The notes: a model not told the origin generated them from the sequence alone. A stretch of DNA of 64,000 nt from Serratia quinivorans (GCF_946227985.1 NZ_CAMKGL010000002.1:457266-521265); one strand, 5' to 3'. Positions 32,349-43,803 are shown, numbered from the stretch's first letter. Translations and numbers: made by a program.

Positions 32349-32401
32349 AGGGGATCGTCAGTACCGGGGACGGTAACGGAAACCTTTGCAAAACGGTGTT
32401 T
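32349..32401 (+). pseudogene. ansB: Fragment resembling ansB
   Basis: ATCGTCAGTACCGGGG, CGGTAACGGAAACC and CAAAACGGTGTT align without gaps to ansB bases 30886-30938, with roughly 85 percent identity over about 50 bases by eye. Similarity fades on both sides. It is most simply a remnant of a second asparaginase gene or of a duplication across this interval. Confidence 0.6.
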
Positions 32402-32414
32402 GGCTACCTAGTTG

Positions 32415-32585
32415 ATGGACCGTTTTGAGGCACTCCAGACCCGGATGGTGGCCGAAGCCGCAGGGGACTCTGCCGGTAGCCCCTGCGGCCTGATTGCACC
32501 TCTGGCGGATTCACAGCAACATATTTGCCCACGCTGCGGCAACGGTCGGTGGATTGCGCCCTGGTTCCGTAGTCGGGTTAGCTGA
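32415..32585 (+). CDS. Short uncharacterised frame with a CxxC zinc-ribbon-like end
   Basis: A 56-codon frame from ATG 32415: MDRFEALQTRMVAEAAGDSAG, then DSQQHICPRCGNGRWIAPWFRSRVS. The CPRCGNG motif resembles one half of a zinc ribbon such as those at transposase ends. No ribosome site is evident and the surroundings are degenerate, so this may be the tail of a decayed mobile-element gene rather than a working one. Confidence 0.25.
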   Translation: MDRFEALQTRMVAEAAGDSAGSPCGLIAPLADSQQHICPRCGNGRWIAPWFRSRVS

Positions 32586-32833
32586 ATACAGCATAAAACA
32601 CCGCGTTAACCCACTGAATTCTCCGATGACGTAGTGTTTTATCGCACAAAAAAACGCAGCGACGGCAGAGCCTGTCATTCCGTCTTGCGGTAGTTTGCCG
32701 CCGGCGGGCGAATAAGCATTGCAGCAGCGTTACGTGAGTGATAAAACCGATGGGTTGGTTAACTCGACAGTTAACTTTGGGCGTATTTCGGTTGGCCAGT
32801 CTCATTGGCGAATAGTGAATGTGGTGAGGGGAA

Positions 32834-33919
32834 ATGACTCAGGTTTATAATTTTAGCTCTGGCCCGGCAATGTTGCCGGTTGAAGTTTTGCGTCGTGCGG
32901 AACAGGAGCTGTGCAACTGGCACGGTCTCGGCACCTCGGTGATGGAAATCAGCCATCGCAGTAAAGAGTTCATCGAAGTTGCCCAGCAATCCGAGCAGGA
33001 TCTGCGCGACCTGCTTAAGATCCCCTCCAACTACAAAGTGCTGTTCTGCCATGGCGGTGCCCGTGCGCAATTTGCCGCGCTGCCGCTGAACCTGCTGGGT
33101 GACAAAACTACCGCGGACTATATCGACGGCGGTTACTGGGCGCATAGCGCCATCACCGAAGCGCAAAAATACTGCACGCCAAACACCATCGACGTGAAAA
33201 CCTCCGTCGACGGCCTGCTCGGTATCAAACCGATGAAAGAGTGGCAGCTGAACGACGACGCGGCCTACGTGCACTACTGTCCGAATGAAACCATCGACGG
33301 CGTGGCTATCGATGAGATTCCGGATTTCGGCGATAAAGTCGTGATCGGCGATTACTCCTCCACCATTCTGTCTGGCCCGCTGGACGTTAGTCGTTTTGGC
33401 GTGATTTATGCTGGCGCGCAGAAAAACATTGGCCCAGCTGGTCTGACGCTGGTGATCGTACGTGAAGATCTTTTGGGCAAGGCACGCCGCGAAGTGCCGT
33501 CGATCCTCGATTACACCGTGCTGGCCGAAAACGACTCGATGTTCAACACGCCGCCGACCTTTGCCTGGTATTTGTCCGGCCTGGTGTTCAAGTGGCTGAA
33601 AGAGCAGGGCGGTCTGGTAGAGATGCACAAACGCAATCAGGCCAAGGCCGAGTTGTTGTACGCGACTATCGATAAGTCTGATTTTTACCGCAGCCGGGTG
33701 GCGCTTGCCAACCGTTCCTGGATGAACGTACCCTTCCAGTTGGCGGATCCTGCGCTGGACAAGGTGTTTCTCAGCGAAGCAGAAGCCATTGGCTTGCAGG
33801 CGCTGAAAGGCCATCGAGTGGTTGGCGGTATGCGCGCCTCTATTTACAATGCCATGCCGTTGGCTGGCGTGAAGACATTAACCGACTTTATGACCGACTT
33901 CGAACGTCGTCACGGTTAA
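32834..33919 (+). CDS. serC: Phosphoserine aminotransferase
   Basis: A 361-residue PLP enzyme for serine (3-phosphohydroxypyruvate to phosphoserine) and for pyridoxine synthesis. It starts [19 protein letters not shown]; the PLP lysine is in [12 protein letters not shown], and [16 protein letters not shown] holds cofactor contacts. Length is close to E. coli SerC (362). It is followed 114 bases later by aroA, as in the classical serC-aroA operon. Confidence 0.98.
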   Translation: MTQVYNFSSGPAMLPVEVLRRAEQELCNWHGLGTSVMEISHRSKEFIEVAQQSEQDLRDLLKIPSNYKVLFCHGGARAQFAALPLNLLGDKTTADYIDGGYWAHSAITEAQKYCTPNTIDVKTSVDGLLGIKPMKEWQLNDDAAYVHYCPNETIDGVAIDEIPDFGDKVVIGDYSSTILSGPLDVSRFGVIYAGAQKNIGPAGLTLVIVREDLLGKARREVPSILDYTVLAENDSMFNTPPTFAWYLSGLVFKWLKEQGGLVEMHKRNQAKAELLYATIDKSDFYRSRVALANRSWMNVPFQLADPALDKVFLSEAEAIGLQALKGHRVVGGMRASIYNAMPLAGVKTLTDFMTDFERRHG

Positions 33920-34033
33920 GCCGGGTAGCCTGCCTTGAGCGGGCCGCCTTCGCTGTTGTCCTCTTGCATTAAAGCGGCTCCGGCATTTTCCCGGGGCCGT
34001 TTCGTTTATCAGATTTTGGAGATTTTTGTTCAC

Positions 34034-35320
34034 ATGGTGGATTCCCTGACGTTACAACCGGTTGCCCTGGTCAATGGCACCGTCAACTTACCCGGCTCCA
34101 AGAGCGTATCCAACCGTGCTCTGCTGCTGGCTGCGCTGGCGGAGGGAACGACGCGGCTTACCAACCTGCTGGACAGCGACGATGTGCGCCATATGCTCAA
34201 TGCGCTGCAGGCGCTGGGCGTGAGCTATCAGCTGTCAGACGATCGTACCACCTGTAAAGTTGAAGGTATGGCCGGCCCGCTGGTAGCCAGTCAACCGCTT
34301 GAACTGTTCCTCGGCAATGCCGGTACCGCGATGCGTCCATTGGCAGCGGCTCTGTGCCTGGGCAATAGCGATGTGGTACTGACCGGTGAGCCTCGCATGA
34401 AGGAGCGCCCAATCGGTCATCTGGTTGATGCTCTGCGTCAGGGCGGCGCACAAATTGATTACCTGGAACAGACCGATTATCCGCCATTGCGCCTGCGCGG
34501 CGGTTTTCACGGCGGCGATGTCACCGTCGACGGCAGCGTTTCCAGCCAGTTCCTGACCGCATTGCTGATGACGGCACCTTTGGCCGCGCAAGACACCCAT
34601 ATCCATATCAAGGGCGAACTGGTTTCCAAGCCGTACATTGATATTACGCTGCATCTGATGCGTACCTTCGGCGTCGAGGTTAGCCACGACAACTATCGCG
34701 TGTTCCACATTAATGGTCGCCAAACCTACCGTTCTCCGGGCGATTACCTGGTGGAGGGCGATGCTTCTTCCGCCTCTTACTTCCTGGCGGCAGCTGCGAT
34801 CAAAGGTGGCACCGTGCGCGTAACCGGCATCGGCAAGAAAAGCGTTCAGGGTGATACCAAATTCGCCGATGTGCTGGAGAAAATGGGCGCGCGCATTACC
34901 TGGGGTGATGATTATATCGAATGCAGCCGCGGTGAACTGCGCGGCATCGACATGGATATGAACCATATCCCTGATGCGGCGATGACCATTGCGACTGCTG
35001 CCCTGTTTGCCGAAGGCCCAACGACCATTCGCAACATCTATAACTGGCGGGTGAAAGAGACAGATCGCCTGGCTGCGATGGCGACCGAGTTGCGTAAAGT
35101 GGGCGCTGAGGTAGATGAAGGCGAGGACTATATTCACGTCGTACCGCCAGCCAAGCTGAAGTTTGCCGATATCGGCACCTACAACGATCACCGTATGGCG
35201 ATGTGCTTCTCGCTGGTGGCATTGTCGGATACGCCGGTGACCATTCTTGATCCGAAGTGTACTGCGAAAACCTTCCCGGACTATTTCGAACAGCTGGCGC
35301 GCATCAGTCAACTGGCGTGA
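34034..35320 (+). CDS. aroA: 5-enolpyruvylshikimate-3-phosphate synthase
   Basis: The sixth step of the shikimate pathway: shikimate-3-phosphate and PEP to EPSP. The 428-residue product has [20 protein letters not shown] (S3P-binding Lys/Ser), the [20 protein letters not shown] loop of class I glyphosate-sensitive enzymes (Gly and Pro at the usual places) and [22 protein letters not shown]. The start at 34034 ([21 protein letters not shown]) matches E. coli [20 protein letters not shown]; the frame is open upstream to 33935 without support. Confidence 0.98.
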   Translation: MVDSLTLQPVALVNGTVNLPGSKSVSNRALLLAALAEGTTRLTNLLDSDDVRHMLNALQALGVSYQLSDDRTTCKVEGMAGPLVASQPLELFLGNAGTAMRPLAAALCLGNSDVVLTGEPRMKERPIGHLVDALRQGGAQIDYLEQTDYPPLRLRGGFHGGDVTVDGSVSSQFLTALLMTAPLAAQDTHIHIKGELVSKPYIDITLHLMRTFGVEVSHDNYRVFHINGRQTYRSPGDYLVEGDASSASYFLAAAAIKGGTVRVTGIGKKSVQGDTKFADVLEKMGARITWGDDYIECSRGELRGIDMDMNHIPDAAMTIATAALFAEGPTTIRNIYNWRVKETDRLAAMATELRKVGAEVDEGEDYIHVVPPAKLKFADIGTYNDHRMAMCFSLVALSDTPVTILDPKCTAKTFPDYFEQLARISQLA

Positions 35321-35342
35321 TCCGCAGTCCGATACTTTTTTT

Positions 35343-35363
35343 AAGGCCCTTGATTGGGCCTTT
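35343..35363 (+). terminator. Terminator of serC-aroA
   Basis: AAGGCCC-TTGATT-GGGCCTTT, followed by ATCGTTTTT, 22 bases past the aroA stop. The remaining gap to cmk (35364-35595) has no gene; E. coli has ycaL here, which is absent. Confidence 0.8.
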
Positions 35364-35595
35364 ATCGTTTTTAACGCCTGCAGTATGGCGTCGTCCGCTA
35401 TACTTTTGCGCAGTCATACGCTTATTTTCAACAACCAGACAGTTCCAGGGTAACAGTTCGCCGCTTGGCAGCGTATAATGCGCCACCGTGACTGCCCCGA
35501 TTGGGCGGGCGGCAGGGACGGTTTTAATTATGCTTTCGCATTGTGCTGGCGGCAGGTTATGTCCCTGTGAGGTTTTCTACCTGAAGGAGAGAGAA

Positions 35596-36285
35596 ATGAC
35601 GGCTACAGCCCCGGTGATAACCGTTGATGGACCAAGTGGCGCAGGCAAAGGCACCTTGTGCAAGGCGCTCGCCGAATCCCTTGGTTGGCGTTTGTTGGAC
35701 TCAGGCGCGATTTATCGCGTGCTGGCGTTGGCAGCGCTGCATCATCAGGTTGATATCACGTCTGAGGAGGCGCTGGTTCCACTGGCCGCACATCTCGATG
35801 TTCGCTTTATTGCCCAGGATGGCAAACTGCAGGTTATTTTGGAAGGTGAGGATGTCAGCAATGAAATCCGCACTGAAACCGTCGGCAATACCGCTTCGCA
35901 GGCAGCGGCTTTCCCGCGCGTGCGTGAAGCCCTGTTGCGCCGCCAGCGGGCATTTCGTGAGGCTCCTGGCCTGATTGCCGATGGCCGCGACATGGGCACG
36001 GTGGTGTTCCCCGATGCACCGGTCAAGATTTTCCTGGACGCCAGTTCTGAGGAGCGTGCGCACCGCCGCATGCTACAGTTGCAGGAAAAGGGCTTTAATG
36101 TTAACTTTGAACGTCTTTTAGCCGAGATAAAGGAACGGGATGACCGTGACCGTAATCGGCCTATCGCGCCACTGGTGCCTGCTTCTGACGCCCTCGTGCT
36201 GGATTCAACCAGCATGTCGATCGACGAAGTCATCCAGCGTGCGTTGACTTATGCACATGAAGCTCTAGCGTTGCCGCAGCAGTAA
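35596..36285 (+). CDS. cmk: Cytidylate kinase
   Basis: Phosphorylates CMP and dCMP with ATP. The 229-residue product has the P-loop GPSGAGKGT at 12-20 and the CMP-binding [14 protein letters not shown] segment, with [13 protein letters not shown] in the lid region. AAGGAGAGAG precedes the ATG at 35596; the upstream frame from 35488 has no family support. It is followed by rpsA, as in other enterics. Confidence 0.96.
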   Translation: MTATAPVITVDGPSGAGKGTLCKALAESLGWRLLDSGAIYRVLALAALHHQVDITSEEALVPLAAHLDVRFIAQDGKLQVILEGEDVSNEIRTETVGNTASQAAAFPRVREALLRRQRAFREAPGLIADGRDMGTVVFPDAPVKIFLDASSEERAHRRMLQLQEKGFNVNFERLLAEIKERDDRDRNRPIAPLVPASDALVLDSTSMSIDEVIQRALTYAHEALALPQQ

Positions 36286-36299
36286 GCGCGGCGGCGTTA

Positions 36300-36466
36300 T
36301 TGGCTTTTTGTCATATTTGTCATGGTAGTATCGAACTATATCGGGTAAAATTTTACCCCTGTAACCTAAACCCTGTCGGCATGGAGCCAATGGCGGGGTA
36401 TGTGAAACAACCCCATTCGGCGGGATGCTAAATGGACGTTAAACTATAGAACCCTGAAGATTAAAC
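36300..36466 (+). promoter_or_regulatory. rpsA promoter and translational control leader
   Basis: The untranslated region before rpsA lacks a canonical Shine-Dalgarno close to the start; only GAAGATTAAAC precedes the ATG, as in E. coli, where S1 represses its own translation by binding a structured leader. Several GGA/GGC-rich short stems are visible between 36375 and 36440. Confidence 0.55.
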
Positions 36467-38146
36467 ATGACTGAATCTTTCGCTCAACTCTTTGAAGAAT
36501 CCCTGAAAACAATCGAAACCCGTCCGGGTTCCATCGTTCGTGGCGTTGTAGTTGCTATCGACAAAGACGTAGTACTGGTTGACGCCGGTCTGAAATCTGA
36601 GTCTGCCATTCCGGCTGAGCAATTCAAAAACGCACAGGGCGAGCTGGAAATCCAGGTAGGCGACGAAGTTGATGTTGCGCTGGACGCTGTTGAAGATGGC
36701 TTCGGTGAAACTCTGCTGTCCCGTGAGAAAGCTAAGCGTCACGAAGCTTGGATCACGCTGGAAAAAGCTTACGAAGAAGCTGAAACTGTCGTCGGTGTTA
36801 TCAACGGCAAAGTTAAGGGTGGCTTCACTGTAGAGCTGAATGGTATTCGTGCGTTCCTGCCAGGCTCCCTGGTTGACGTGCGTCCAGTACGTGACACTCT
36901 GCACCTGGAAGGCAAAGAGCTTGAGTTCAAAGTCATCAAGCTGGACCAGAAACGCAACAACGTTGTAGTTTCTCGCCGTGCGGTTATCGAATCAGAGAAC
37001 AGCGCAGAACGTGATCAACTGCTGGAAAACCTGCAGGAAGGCATGGAAGTTAAAGGTATCGTTAAGAACCTCACTGACTACGGTGCATTCGTTGATCTGG
37101 GCGGCGTAGACGGCCTGCTGCACATCACTGATATGGCTTGGAAACGCGTTAAGCATCCGAGCGAAATCGTCAACGTTGGCGATGAAATCACTGTTAAAGT
37201 GCTGAAGTTCGACCGCGAGCGTACTCGTGTTTCCCTGGGCCTGAAGCAACTGGGCGAAGATCCATGGGTTGCTATCGCGAAACGTTACCCAGAAGGCACC
37301 AAGCTGACTGGTCGTGTAACCAACCTGACTGATTACGGCTGCTTCGTAGAAATCGAAGAAGGCGTTGAAGGTCTGGTACACGTTTCTGAAATGGATTGGA
37401 CCAACAAAAACATCCATCCGTCCAAAGTTGTTAACGTGGGCGATGTAGTGGAAGTTATGGTTCTGGACATCGATGAAGAACGTCGTCGTATCTCCCTGGG
37501 TCTGAAGCAGTGCAAAAACAACCCATGGCAGCAGTTTGCAGAAACCCACAACAAGGGCGACCGCGTTGAAGGTAAAATCAAGTCTATCACTGACTTCGGT
37601 ATCTTCATCGGCCTGGACGGCGGTATCGACGGCCTGGTTCACCTGTCTGACATCTCCTGGAACGTTGCAGGCGAAGAAGCAGTTCGTGAATACAAGAAAG
37701 GCGACGAAATCGCAGCGGTTGTTCTGCAAGTTGACGCAGAGCGCGAGCGTATCTCCCTGGGCGTGAAGCAACTGGCTGAAGACCCGTTCAATAACTACCT
37801 GTCTATGAACAAGAAAGGTACTATTGTTACTGGTAAAGTCACTGCAGTTGACGCCAAAGGTGCTACAGTTGAATTAGCAGGCGGCGTAGAAGGTTACCTG
37901 CGTGCTTCTGAAGCCTCTCGCGACCGCATTGAAGATGCAACTCTGGTTCTGAATGTGGGTGACGACGTTGAAGCTAAATTCACCGGCGTTGACCGTAAGA
38001 ACCGCGTAGTAAGCCTGTCCGTACGTGCTAAGGACGAAGCTGACGAGAAAGATGCAATCGCTACTGTTAACAGCAGCAGCAAGCAAGAAGAAAGCAACTT
38101 CTCTAACGCAATGGCTGAAGCTTTCAAAGCGGCTAAAGGCGAGTAA
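36467..38146 (+). CDS. rpsA: 30S ribosomal protein S1
   Basis: A 559-residue RNA-binding protein of the small subunit with six S1 (OB-fold) repeats. The four central repeats show the typical [27 protein letters not shown] pattern, at about 190-260, 275-345, 360-430 and 447-515; the two N-terminal ones are diverged and anchor S1 to the ribosome through S2. Strong preferred-codon use marks high expression. It helps unfold mRNA leaders and initiate translation. Confidence 0.98.
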   Translation: MTESFAQLFEESLKTIETRPGSIVRGVVVAIDKDVVLVDAGLKSESAIPAEQFKNAQGELEIQVGDEVDVALDAVEDGFGETLLSREKAKRHEAWITLEKAYEEAETVVGVINGKVKGGFTVELNGIRAFLPGSLVDVRPVRDTLHLEGKELEFKVIKLDQKRNNVVVSRRAVIESENSAERDQLLENLQEGMEVKGIVKNLTDYGAFVDLGGVDGLLHITDMAWKRVKHPSEIVNVGDEITVKVLKFDRERTRVSLGLKQLGEDPWVAIAKRYPEGTKLTGRVTNLTDYGCFVEIEEGVEGLVHVSEMDWTNKNIHPSKVVNVGDVVEVMVLDIDEERRRISLGLKQCKNNPWQQFAETHNKGDRVEGKIKSITDFGIFIGLDGGIDGLVHLSDISWNVAGEEAVREYKKGDEIAAVVLQVDAERERISLGVKQLAEDPFNNYLSMNKKGTIVTGKVTAVDAKGATVELAGGVEGYLRASEASRDRIEDATLVLNVGDDVEAKFTGVDRKNRVVSLSVRAKDEADEKDAIATVNSSSKQEESNFSNAMAEAFKAAKGE

Positions 38147-38152
38147 TGACGG

Positions 38153-38173
38153 GGGGCGGTTTTTGACCGCCCC
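38153..38173 (+). terminator. Hairpin between rpsA and ihfB
   Basis: GGGGCGGT-TTTTG-ACCGCCCC, a perfect 8-base stem 6 bases after the rpsA stop without a following T run. It is likely a partial terminator or processing stem that lowers ihfB expression relative to rpsA. Confidence 0.5.
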
Positions 38174-38208
38174 GATACGGTAGTTTAGCTGCAAAGCTTG
38201 GAGGAACT

Positions 38209-38493
38209 ATGACCAAGTCTGAACTTATTGAAAGACTTGCTGGCCAGCAATCTCATGTACCGGCGAAAGCCGTTGAGGATGCAGTGAAAGAGATGCTAGA
38301 ACATATGGCTGCTACGTTAGCCGATGGGGAACGCATCGAGATCCGCGGATTCGGCAGTTTTTCTCTTCACTACCGTGCTCCGCGTGTGGGCCGCAACCCG
38401 AAAACTGGTGATAAAGTTGAGTTGGACGGCAAGTACGTTCCTCACTTCAAGCCAGGTAAAGAGCTGCGTGACCGCGCCAATATCTATGGCTAG
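38209..38493 (+). CDS. ihfB: Integration host factor subunit beta
   Basis: A 94-residue HU-family DNA-bending protein; with IhfA it bends DNA sharply at specific sites. It has the DNA-arm sequence [26 protein letters not shown] with the intercalating proline, and the same length as E. coli IhfB. GGAGG lies 6 bases before the start. It follows rpsA, as in other enterics. Confidence 0.98.
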   Translation: MTKSELIERLAGQQSHVPAKAVEDAVKEMLEHMAATLADGERIEIRGFGSFSLHYRAPRVGRNPKTGDKVELDGKYVPHFKPGKELRDRANIYG

Positions 38494-38533
38494 TCACTGA
38501 CTACCCATAGAGTTGTTGCTTGTAAAGAAATAT

Positions 38534-38563
38534 AAAACGGTGCCTTAGGGCGCCGTTTTTTTT
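38534..38563 (+). terminator. Terminator of rpsA-ihfB
   Basis: AAAACGGTGCC-TTAG-GGCGCCGTTTTTTTT, a strong stem with an eight-T tail, 40 bases after the ihfB stop. Confidence 0.9.
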
Positions 38564-38734
38564 GTCTGCTATTTACTGCCGACTGTCGCGGTGTTTCTTG
38601 CTAGCTACGCCGCAGCATGCGGTTGGCTGTGGTAACGGCCGCTATTATTGTGCGGAGAGGATCGCGTACTGTCAGATTGTAGATGGTGAGTATTGGCCAA
38701 TGCGTAAACAATCCCGTGAAGTTGGCAGCCTGGA

Positions 38735-41038
38735 TTGCTGTCTTATACCGGGAGAACACCTATCAAAACTTCGTTGGATTTGGCGGTAAGTGCAGTTATC
38801 TGTGGCATTTTGCCGCTGCTCATCATGCCGTACTTACCCGATGTGCGTATCGCTCTGTGGGTTATCTTACCCGTTTGTCTCTGCCTGTGGGGGAGAGGCT
38901 GCGCCGGCAGGTCTATGGCGTGGGGGGCTTTGGGTTTTCTTTGGGCGGTATTCACTGCCGAGACCCTGGTGAATCAAATCAATCGTCTGAGTCAGGGCCC
39001 GGTGGTGAGCGCTGTGGTTCAGGTTAGCAGTATTGCACTGGCTGGCGCGACACGAAAGCAGACGGTTATGCGTATCGAACAGCTCAATGGCCGGTGGCTG
39101 GTGCCATCAATCGCTTTCTCAACCCTCTGGCAGCCCAAAGATCGTCCCTTGTGTGCCGGGCAACGTTGGCAGTTGCAACTGCGTTTGAGGCCTATACACG
39201 GCAATCTTAATGAAGGTGGGTTTGACAGCCAGCGTTGGGCTATGTCGCAGCGTCAACCGCTAACGGCACAGGTGAAGAGTGCTGTAATTCTGGACCAAAA
39301 CTGTGGTTGGCGGCAGAAGATGATCGCTCATGCCGAGAACAATATTGGCACTCTTCGTTATAAAGCGGTGCTACTCGCATTGGCATTTGGTGAGAGGGCT
39401 GCGCTGGAACCGGCGTTAAGAACCTTGATGTTGAAAACCGGCATTGCTCATCTGATGGCTATTTCTGGGTTGCATGTGGCAATGGTGGCCATTTTGATTT
39501 GGGGTGTGCTGCGGGCGATGCAATTTTTTCTGCCGGCAAAGCTGATTGACTATCGCTTTCCGCTGATCGTCAGTTGGCTCGGCGCCTTAGGTTATGTTTG
39601 GTTGGCTGGCGCTCATCCACCGGCGGTAAGAACGGGTCTGGCACTGACATTGTGGATGCTGTTACGGATACGCGGCATCCATTGCTCCTCCTGGCAAATC
39701 TGGTTGTGGTGCGTTGGTTTAATTCTGGTTTGCGATCCTCTGGCGGTACTCTCTGACAGCTTTTGGCTCTCGGCTATCGCGGTATTTTGCCTGATTTTCT
39801 GGTTTGAATGGGTGCCGTTAAATCCCCTTTTTCGTTCGGGATGGCATTGGGCGCCATTGCGCTGGCTGCATATCCAGCTTGGCATTACGCTGCTATTGGT
39901 GCCCATGCAGGCAGGATTGTTTCATGGCCTGGCACTTAGCTCCATACCGGCCAATCTTTGGGCGGTGCCCCTTGTTTCACTGATAACGGTGCCGCTGATC
40001 CTGCTGGCGGTGGTGGCTGGTATTTTCCCGATGTTGAGTGCGGGACTATGGTGGTTGGCGGATCTTACGTTGGCAGGCGTTTTTGCCCCATTACACTATC
40101 TGCAAATCGGCTGGGTCGATCTCGGTGCTGCATCGTTGGCTGTCAGCCTTGCCGGTTGGTTACTGGTGATTTTTTGGCGTTTCCACTGGTGGCTGCGTTA
40201 TGCGACGGCGCTGACAACTTTGGCACTGTGTTGCGTTCTGTGGCGTGAAAGAGAAGCCCAATACCGTTGGCGCGTAGACATGCTTGACGTTGGGCATGGC
40301 CTGGCTATGGTGATCGAAAAGAACGGTCGGGCAATATTGTATGACACTGGCCCCCGCTGGGGCACCGGCAGCGCCGCCGGGCGGAATATTTTACCATTTC
40401 TTAACTGGCGAGGATTGCCTGTGGAGCAAATCATTCTCAGCCACGATCATCTGGATCATATCGGTGGTCTTGAAGAGATACAGCGTGCATTTCCACAAGC
40501 GACGGTAAGGAGCCCACGCCTTGATGCTGGCCACTTACCCTGCGTGGCGGGAGAGCGCTGACAATGGCAATCGCTTCAGTTTCAAGTGCTGTGGCCGCCA
40601 AAGGCGGTAAAAATAGCGGGGAATGATGATTCATGTGTCATCCGTGTCGATGATGGTAAATATAGTTTGTTGCTGACGGGGGATGCAGAAAAAAGGACAG
40701 AGGCACAGTTGGTTAGATATCAACGCCCTTCATTGAGCGCTACTGTGTTACAGGTGCCGCATCATGGCAGTAAAACCTCGTCTACCCCGCCTTTTTTGCG
40801 TGCGGTAGCGCCGAAGGCGGCAATCGCCTCGGCATCACGTTACAATAAATGGCGATTACCTGCGGTTAAAGTGATCGCCAGATACCTGGCAAATGACATC
40901 ATTTGGCACGATACTTCGCGCTCCGGTCAGTTATCCGTACTTTTTTTCGACAACGATTGGCAAATTAATGGCTTTCGTGAACAATTAATGCCCCGTTGGT
41001 ACCATCAGCGGTTTGGCGTAGAGGGTGATAATGAGTAA
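38735..41038 (+). pseudogene. comEC: ComEC/Rec2 (YcaI) DNA-uptake channel gene with an in-frame stop
   Basis: A frame homologous to E. coli YcaI (754 residues). It runs 608 codons from a TTG at 38735 through many membrane helices and the ComEC core (GIAHLMAISGLHVAMVA, ANLWAVPLVSLITVPL) into the metallo-beta-lactamase-like domain (DVGHGLAMV, SHDHLDHIGGL). It stops at TGA 40559-40561 and continues in the same frame to 41038 (NDDSCVIRVDDGKYSLLLTGDAE, VPHHGSKTSS). E. coli has Trp at the matching position, so TGG to TGA is likely. The codon at ribosome-site distance after GGGAGA is ATC (38762), so the natural start may also be altered. The family imports single-stranded DNA in competent bacteria. 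Confidence 0.88.
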
Positions 41039-41073
41039 AATGGGCCGCTATTTCTTCCGATGCTGGTATTTGC

Positions 41074-42822
41074 ATGATGAATGATAAAGATCTCTCCACC
41101 TGGCAGACTTTCCGTCGCCTCTGGCCGATGATCACACCTTTTAAGACCGGGCTGATCGTGGCGGCTATTGCGTTGGTACTGAACGCGGCCAGCGACGCCT
41201 TTATGTTGTCTTTGCTTAAACCTTTATTGGATGACGGTTTTGGGAAAACGGAAAGCAGCATTCTGCTGTGGATGCCATTGGCGGTGATTGGCCTGATGGT
41301 GGTGCGTGGAGCGACTGGCTTTGTCTCCAGCTACTGCATTTCATGGGTATCCGGCATGGTGGTGATGCATATGCGTCGTCGGCTGTTCGGCCACATGATG
41401 AGAATGCCGGTATCCTTCTTCGATCAGCAGTCTACCGGGACCTTGCTGTCACGAATCACCTATGATTCCGAACAGGTAGCTTCATCGTCCTCCAGCGCGC
41501 TGGTGACCGTGGTGCGTGAAGGCGCGTCGATAATCGCGCTGTTCACCATGATGTTCTACTACAGTTGGCAGCTGTCGGTGATCCTGATCGTTTTGGCTCC
41601 GGTTGTCTCTATTGCTATCCGCGTTGTTTCCAAGCGCTTCCGTAATATCAGCAAAAACATGCAGAACACCATGGGGCAGGTGACGACCAGCGCAGAGCAG
41701 ATGCTTAAAGGCCATAAGGAAGTGCTGATTTTTGGCGGCCAGCAGGTTGAAACCGATCGCTTCAATTCAGTCAGCAACCGCATGCGCCAGCAGGGCATGA
41801 AACTGGTTTCTGCGTCCTCGATCTCTGACCCTATTATTCAGCTTATCGCCTCGCTGGCGTTGGCCTTTGTGTTGTACGCCGCCAGCTTCCCAAGCGTGAT
41901 GGCTACCCTGACCGCCGGTACCATCACAGTGGTGTTCTCTTCGATGATCGCCCTGATGCGCCCGCTGAAATCACTGACCAACGTTAATGCCCAGTTCCAG
42001 CGTGGGATGGCGGCGTGCCAGACCCTGTTCTCCATCCTGGATATGGAACAGGAAAAAGATACCGGTACCCGTGAAGTCGTACGAGCCAAGGGCGATATCG
42101 AATTTCGTAACGTCACTTTCTACTACCCAGGGAAAGAAACGCCTGCGCTGCGTGATATCAATCTGAGTATTTCAGAAGGTAAAACGGTGGCGCTGGTGGG
42201 GCGTTCCGGCTCCGGCAAGTCAACCATCGCCAATCTGCTGACCCGTTTTTATGACGTCCAGGAAGGCGAGATCCTGATGGATGGTCACGATCTGCGCGAG
42301 TACACATTGGCATCGCTGCGTGATCAGGTAGCCCTGGTTTCGCAAAACGTGCATTTGTTCAATGACACTATTGCCAACAACATCGCTTACGCGCGTGAAG
42401 AACGCTACAGCCGCGAAGAGATAGAGAAAGCTGCGCGTATGGCCTATGCCATGGACTTCATTGAAAAAATGGAGAATGGCCTGGATACGGTGATCGGTGA
42501 GAATGGGGTGATGCTGTCCGGCGGTCAACGTCAGCGTATTGCTATTGCCCGCGCCTTGCTGCGTGACTGCCCGATACTGATCCTCGATGAAGCCACCTCG
42601 GCACTGGACACTGAATCGGAGCGTGCTATTCAGGCGGCGCTGGATGAATTACAGAAAAACCGGACTTCACTGGTGATTGCGCACCGCCTGTCGACCATTG
42701 AGAAGGCTGATGAAATCCTGGTGGTTGAGGATGGCCGTATTGTTGAACGTGGCGAACATGCGGTATTGCTTGAAAAGCAGGGGGCTTATGCCCAGCTTCA
42801 TCGCATGCAGTTTGGTCAATAA
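41074..42822 (+). CDS. msbA: Lipid A export ATP-binding/permease protein MsbA
   Basis: An essential ABC flippase that moves lipid A-core across the inner membrane. The 582 residues equal E. coli MsbA: six transmembrane helices in the first 310 residues, then the nucleotide-binding domain with Walker [10 protein letters not shown], signature [16 protein letters not shown], Walker [13 protein letters not shown] and the H-loop [13 protein letters not shown]. Its stop overlaps the start of lpxK by one base. Confidence 0.98.
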   Translation: MMNDKDLSTWQTFRRLWPMITPFKTGLIVAAIALVLNAASDAFMLSLLKPLLDDGFGKTESSILLWMPLAVIGLMVVRGATGFVSSYCISWVSGMVVMHMRRRLFGHMMRMPVSFFDQQSTGTLLSRITYDSEQVASSSSSALVTVVREGASIIALFTMMFYYSWQLSVILIVLAPVVSIAIRVVSKRFRNISKNMQNTMGQVTTSAEQMLKGHKEVLIFGGQQVETDRFNSVSNRMRQQGMKLVSASSISDPIIQLIASLALAFVLYAASFPSVMATLTAGTITVVFSSMIALMRPLKSLTNVNAQFQRGMAACQTLFSILDMEQEKDTGTREVVRAKGDIEFRNVTFYYPGKETPALRDINLSISEGKTVALVGRSGSGKSTIANLLTRFYDVQEGEILMDGHDLREYTLASLRDQVALVSQNVHLFNDTIANNIAYAREERYSREEIEKAARMAYAMDFIEKMENGLDTVIGENGVMLSGGQRQRIAIARALLRDCPILILDEATSALDTESERAIQAALDELQKNRTSLVIAHRLSTIEKADEILVVEDGRIVERGEHAVLLEKQGAYAQLHRMQFGQ

Positions 42823-43799
42823 TGATCGAGCGCATCTGGTCAGGCAGCTCGCTGGTTTATTTGCTGTTGTTACCGTTGTCCTGGCTGTATGGCCTGGTCA
42901 GCGGCCTGATTCGGCTTAGCTACCGTTGCGGTCTGCGTAAAAGTTGGCGCGCACCGGTACCGGTTGTGGTGGTGGGCAATCTCACCGCCGGTGGCAATGG
43001 CAAAACCCCGATGGTGATCTGGCTTGTGGAACAGTTGCAGCAGCACGGATACCGGGTGGGTGTGGTTTCTCGTGGTTATGGTGGTAAAGCAGAGGCTTAT
43101 CCGCTGTTACTTAACGCTGGCACTACCACCCAGCAGGCGGGTGATGAACCTGTGTTGATTTATCAGCGTACCGCTGCGCCAGTGGCAATTTCACCAAAGC
43201 GTTCTGAAGCGGTGCAAGCACTGCTTAAGCAGCAGCCACTTGACGTGGTGATTACCGATGACGGCCTGCAGCATTACGCTTTACAGCGTGATTTTGAATT
43301 GGTGGTGATCGACGGCGTTCGCCGCTTTGGCAATGGATGGTGGTTGCCGGCAGGGCCGATGCGTGAACGTGCCTCGCGTCTGAACAGCGTTGACGCCCTG
43401 ATTACCAACGGGGGTGTGGCCCAGCCTGGCGAAATCGCTATGCGGTTGCAGGCGCGCGACGCGGTGAATGTTGCCAACGGTGAGCGTCGTCCGGCAGTCG
43501 AACTGCCACACGTGGTGGCAATGGCCGGTATCGGGCATCCCCCGCGCTTCTTCGCCACATTGGAAAAGCTGGGTGTAGAGGTCGAGAAGGAAGTGGCGTT
43601 TGCCGATCATCAGGAATATCAGCATGGCCCATTGGCGGCGCTGGTATCTTCAGAGCAAACGTTGTTGATGACCGAGAAAGATGCGGTTAAGTGCCGCGCT
43701 TTTGCTCAGCCCAACTGGTGGTATTTACCCGTTGATGCGGTACTTCCCCCCGATCAGGCTGAGCAGTTGTTGCACCGTATTGAAACCTTGCTGAAATAG
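42822..43799 (+). CDS. lpxK: Tetraacyldisaccharide 4'-kinase
   Basis: Adds the 4'-phosphate to the lipid A precursor at the inner membrane. The 325-residue product has an N-terminal membrane-associated helix, the P-loop [12 protein letters not shown], and [37 protein letters not shown]. The start codon overlaps the msbA stop (TAATG), so the two are coupled. It is convergent with the next gene, with only 4 bases between. Confidence 0.97.
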   Translation: MIERIWSGSSLVYLLLLPLSWLYGLVSGLIRLSYRCGLRKSWRAPVPVVVVGNLTAGGNGKTPMVIWLVEQLQQHGYRVGVVSRGYGGKAEAYPLLLNAGTTTQQAGDEPVLIYQRTAAPVAISPKRSEAVQALLKQQPLDVVITDDGLQHYALQRDFELVVIDGVRRFGNGWWLPAGPMRERASRLNSVDALITNGGVAQPGEIAMRLQARDAVNVANGERRPAVELPHVVAMAGIGHPPRFFATLEKLGVEVEKEVAFADHQEYQHGPLAALVSSEQTLLMTEKDAVKCRAFAQPNWWYLPVDAVLPPDQAEQLLHRIETLLK

Positions 43800-43803
43800 T
43801 CAA

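Larger units (their letters stand above)
32137..32833. other. Degenerate intergenic islet between the peptidase remnant and serC
   Basis: About 700 bases with no intact conserved gene. It holds a possible tRNA relic near 32305-32350, an ansB-like fragment (32349-32401), a short cysteine-motif frame (32415-32585), and a 9-base inverted repeat ATAAAACAC/GTGTTTTAT at 32593-32601 and 32634-32642. The last 150 bases before serC should contain its promoter and a GAGGGGAA ribosome site. The mosaic of fragments suggests repeated insertion and deletion at this place. Confidence 0.6.

Noticed and set aside
32771-33814. 347-codon minus-strand frame over serC
   Set aside because: Antisense to a certain gene; composition is that of a shadow frame.
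40559-40561. TGA read as selenocysteine in comEC
   Set aside because: ComEC is not a selenoprotein family, no SECIS-like hairpin is evident just after the codon, and the aligned residue is Trp, so a nonsense change is simpler.
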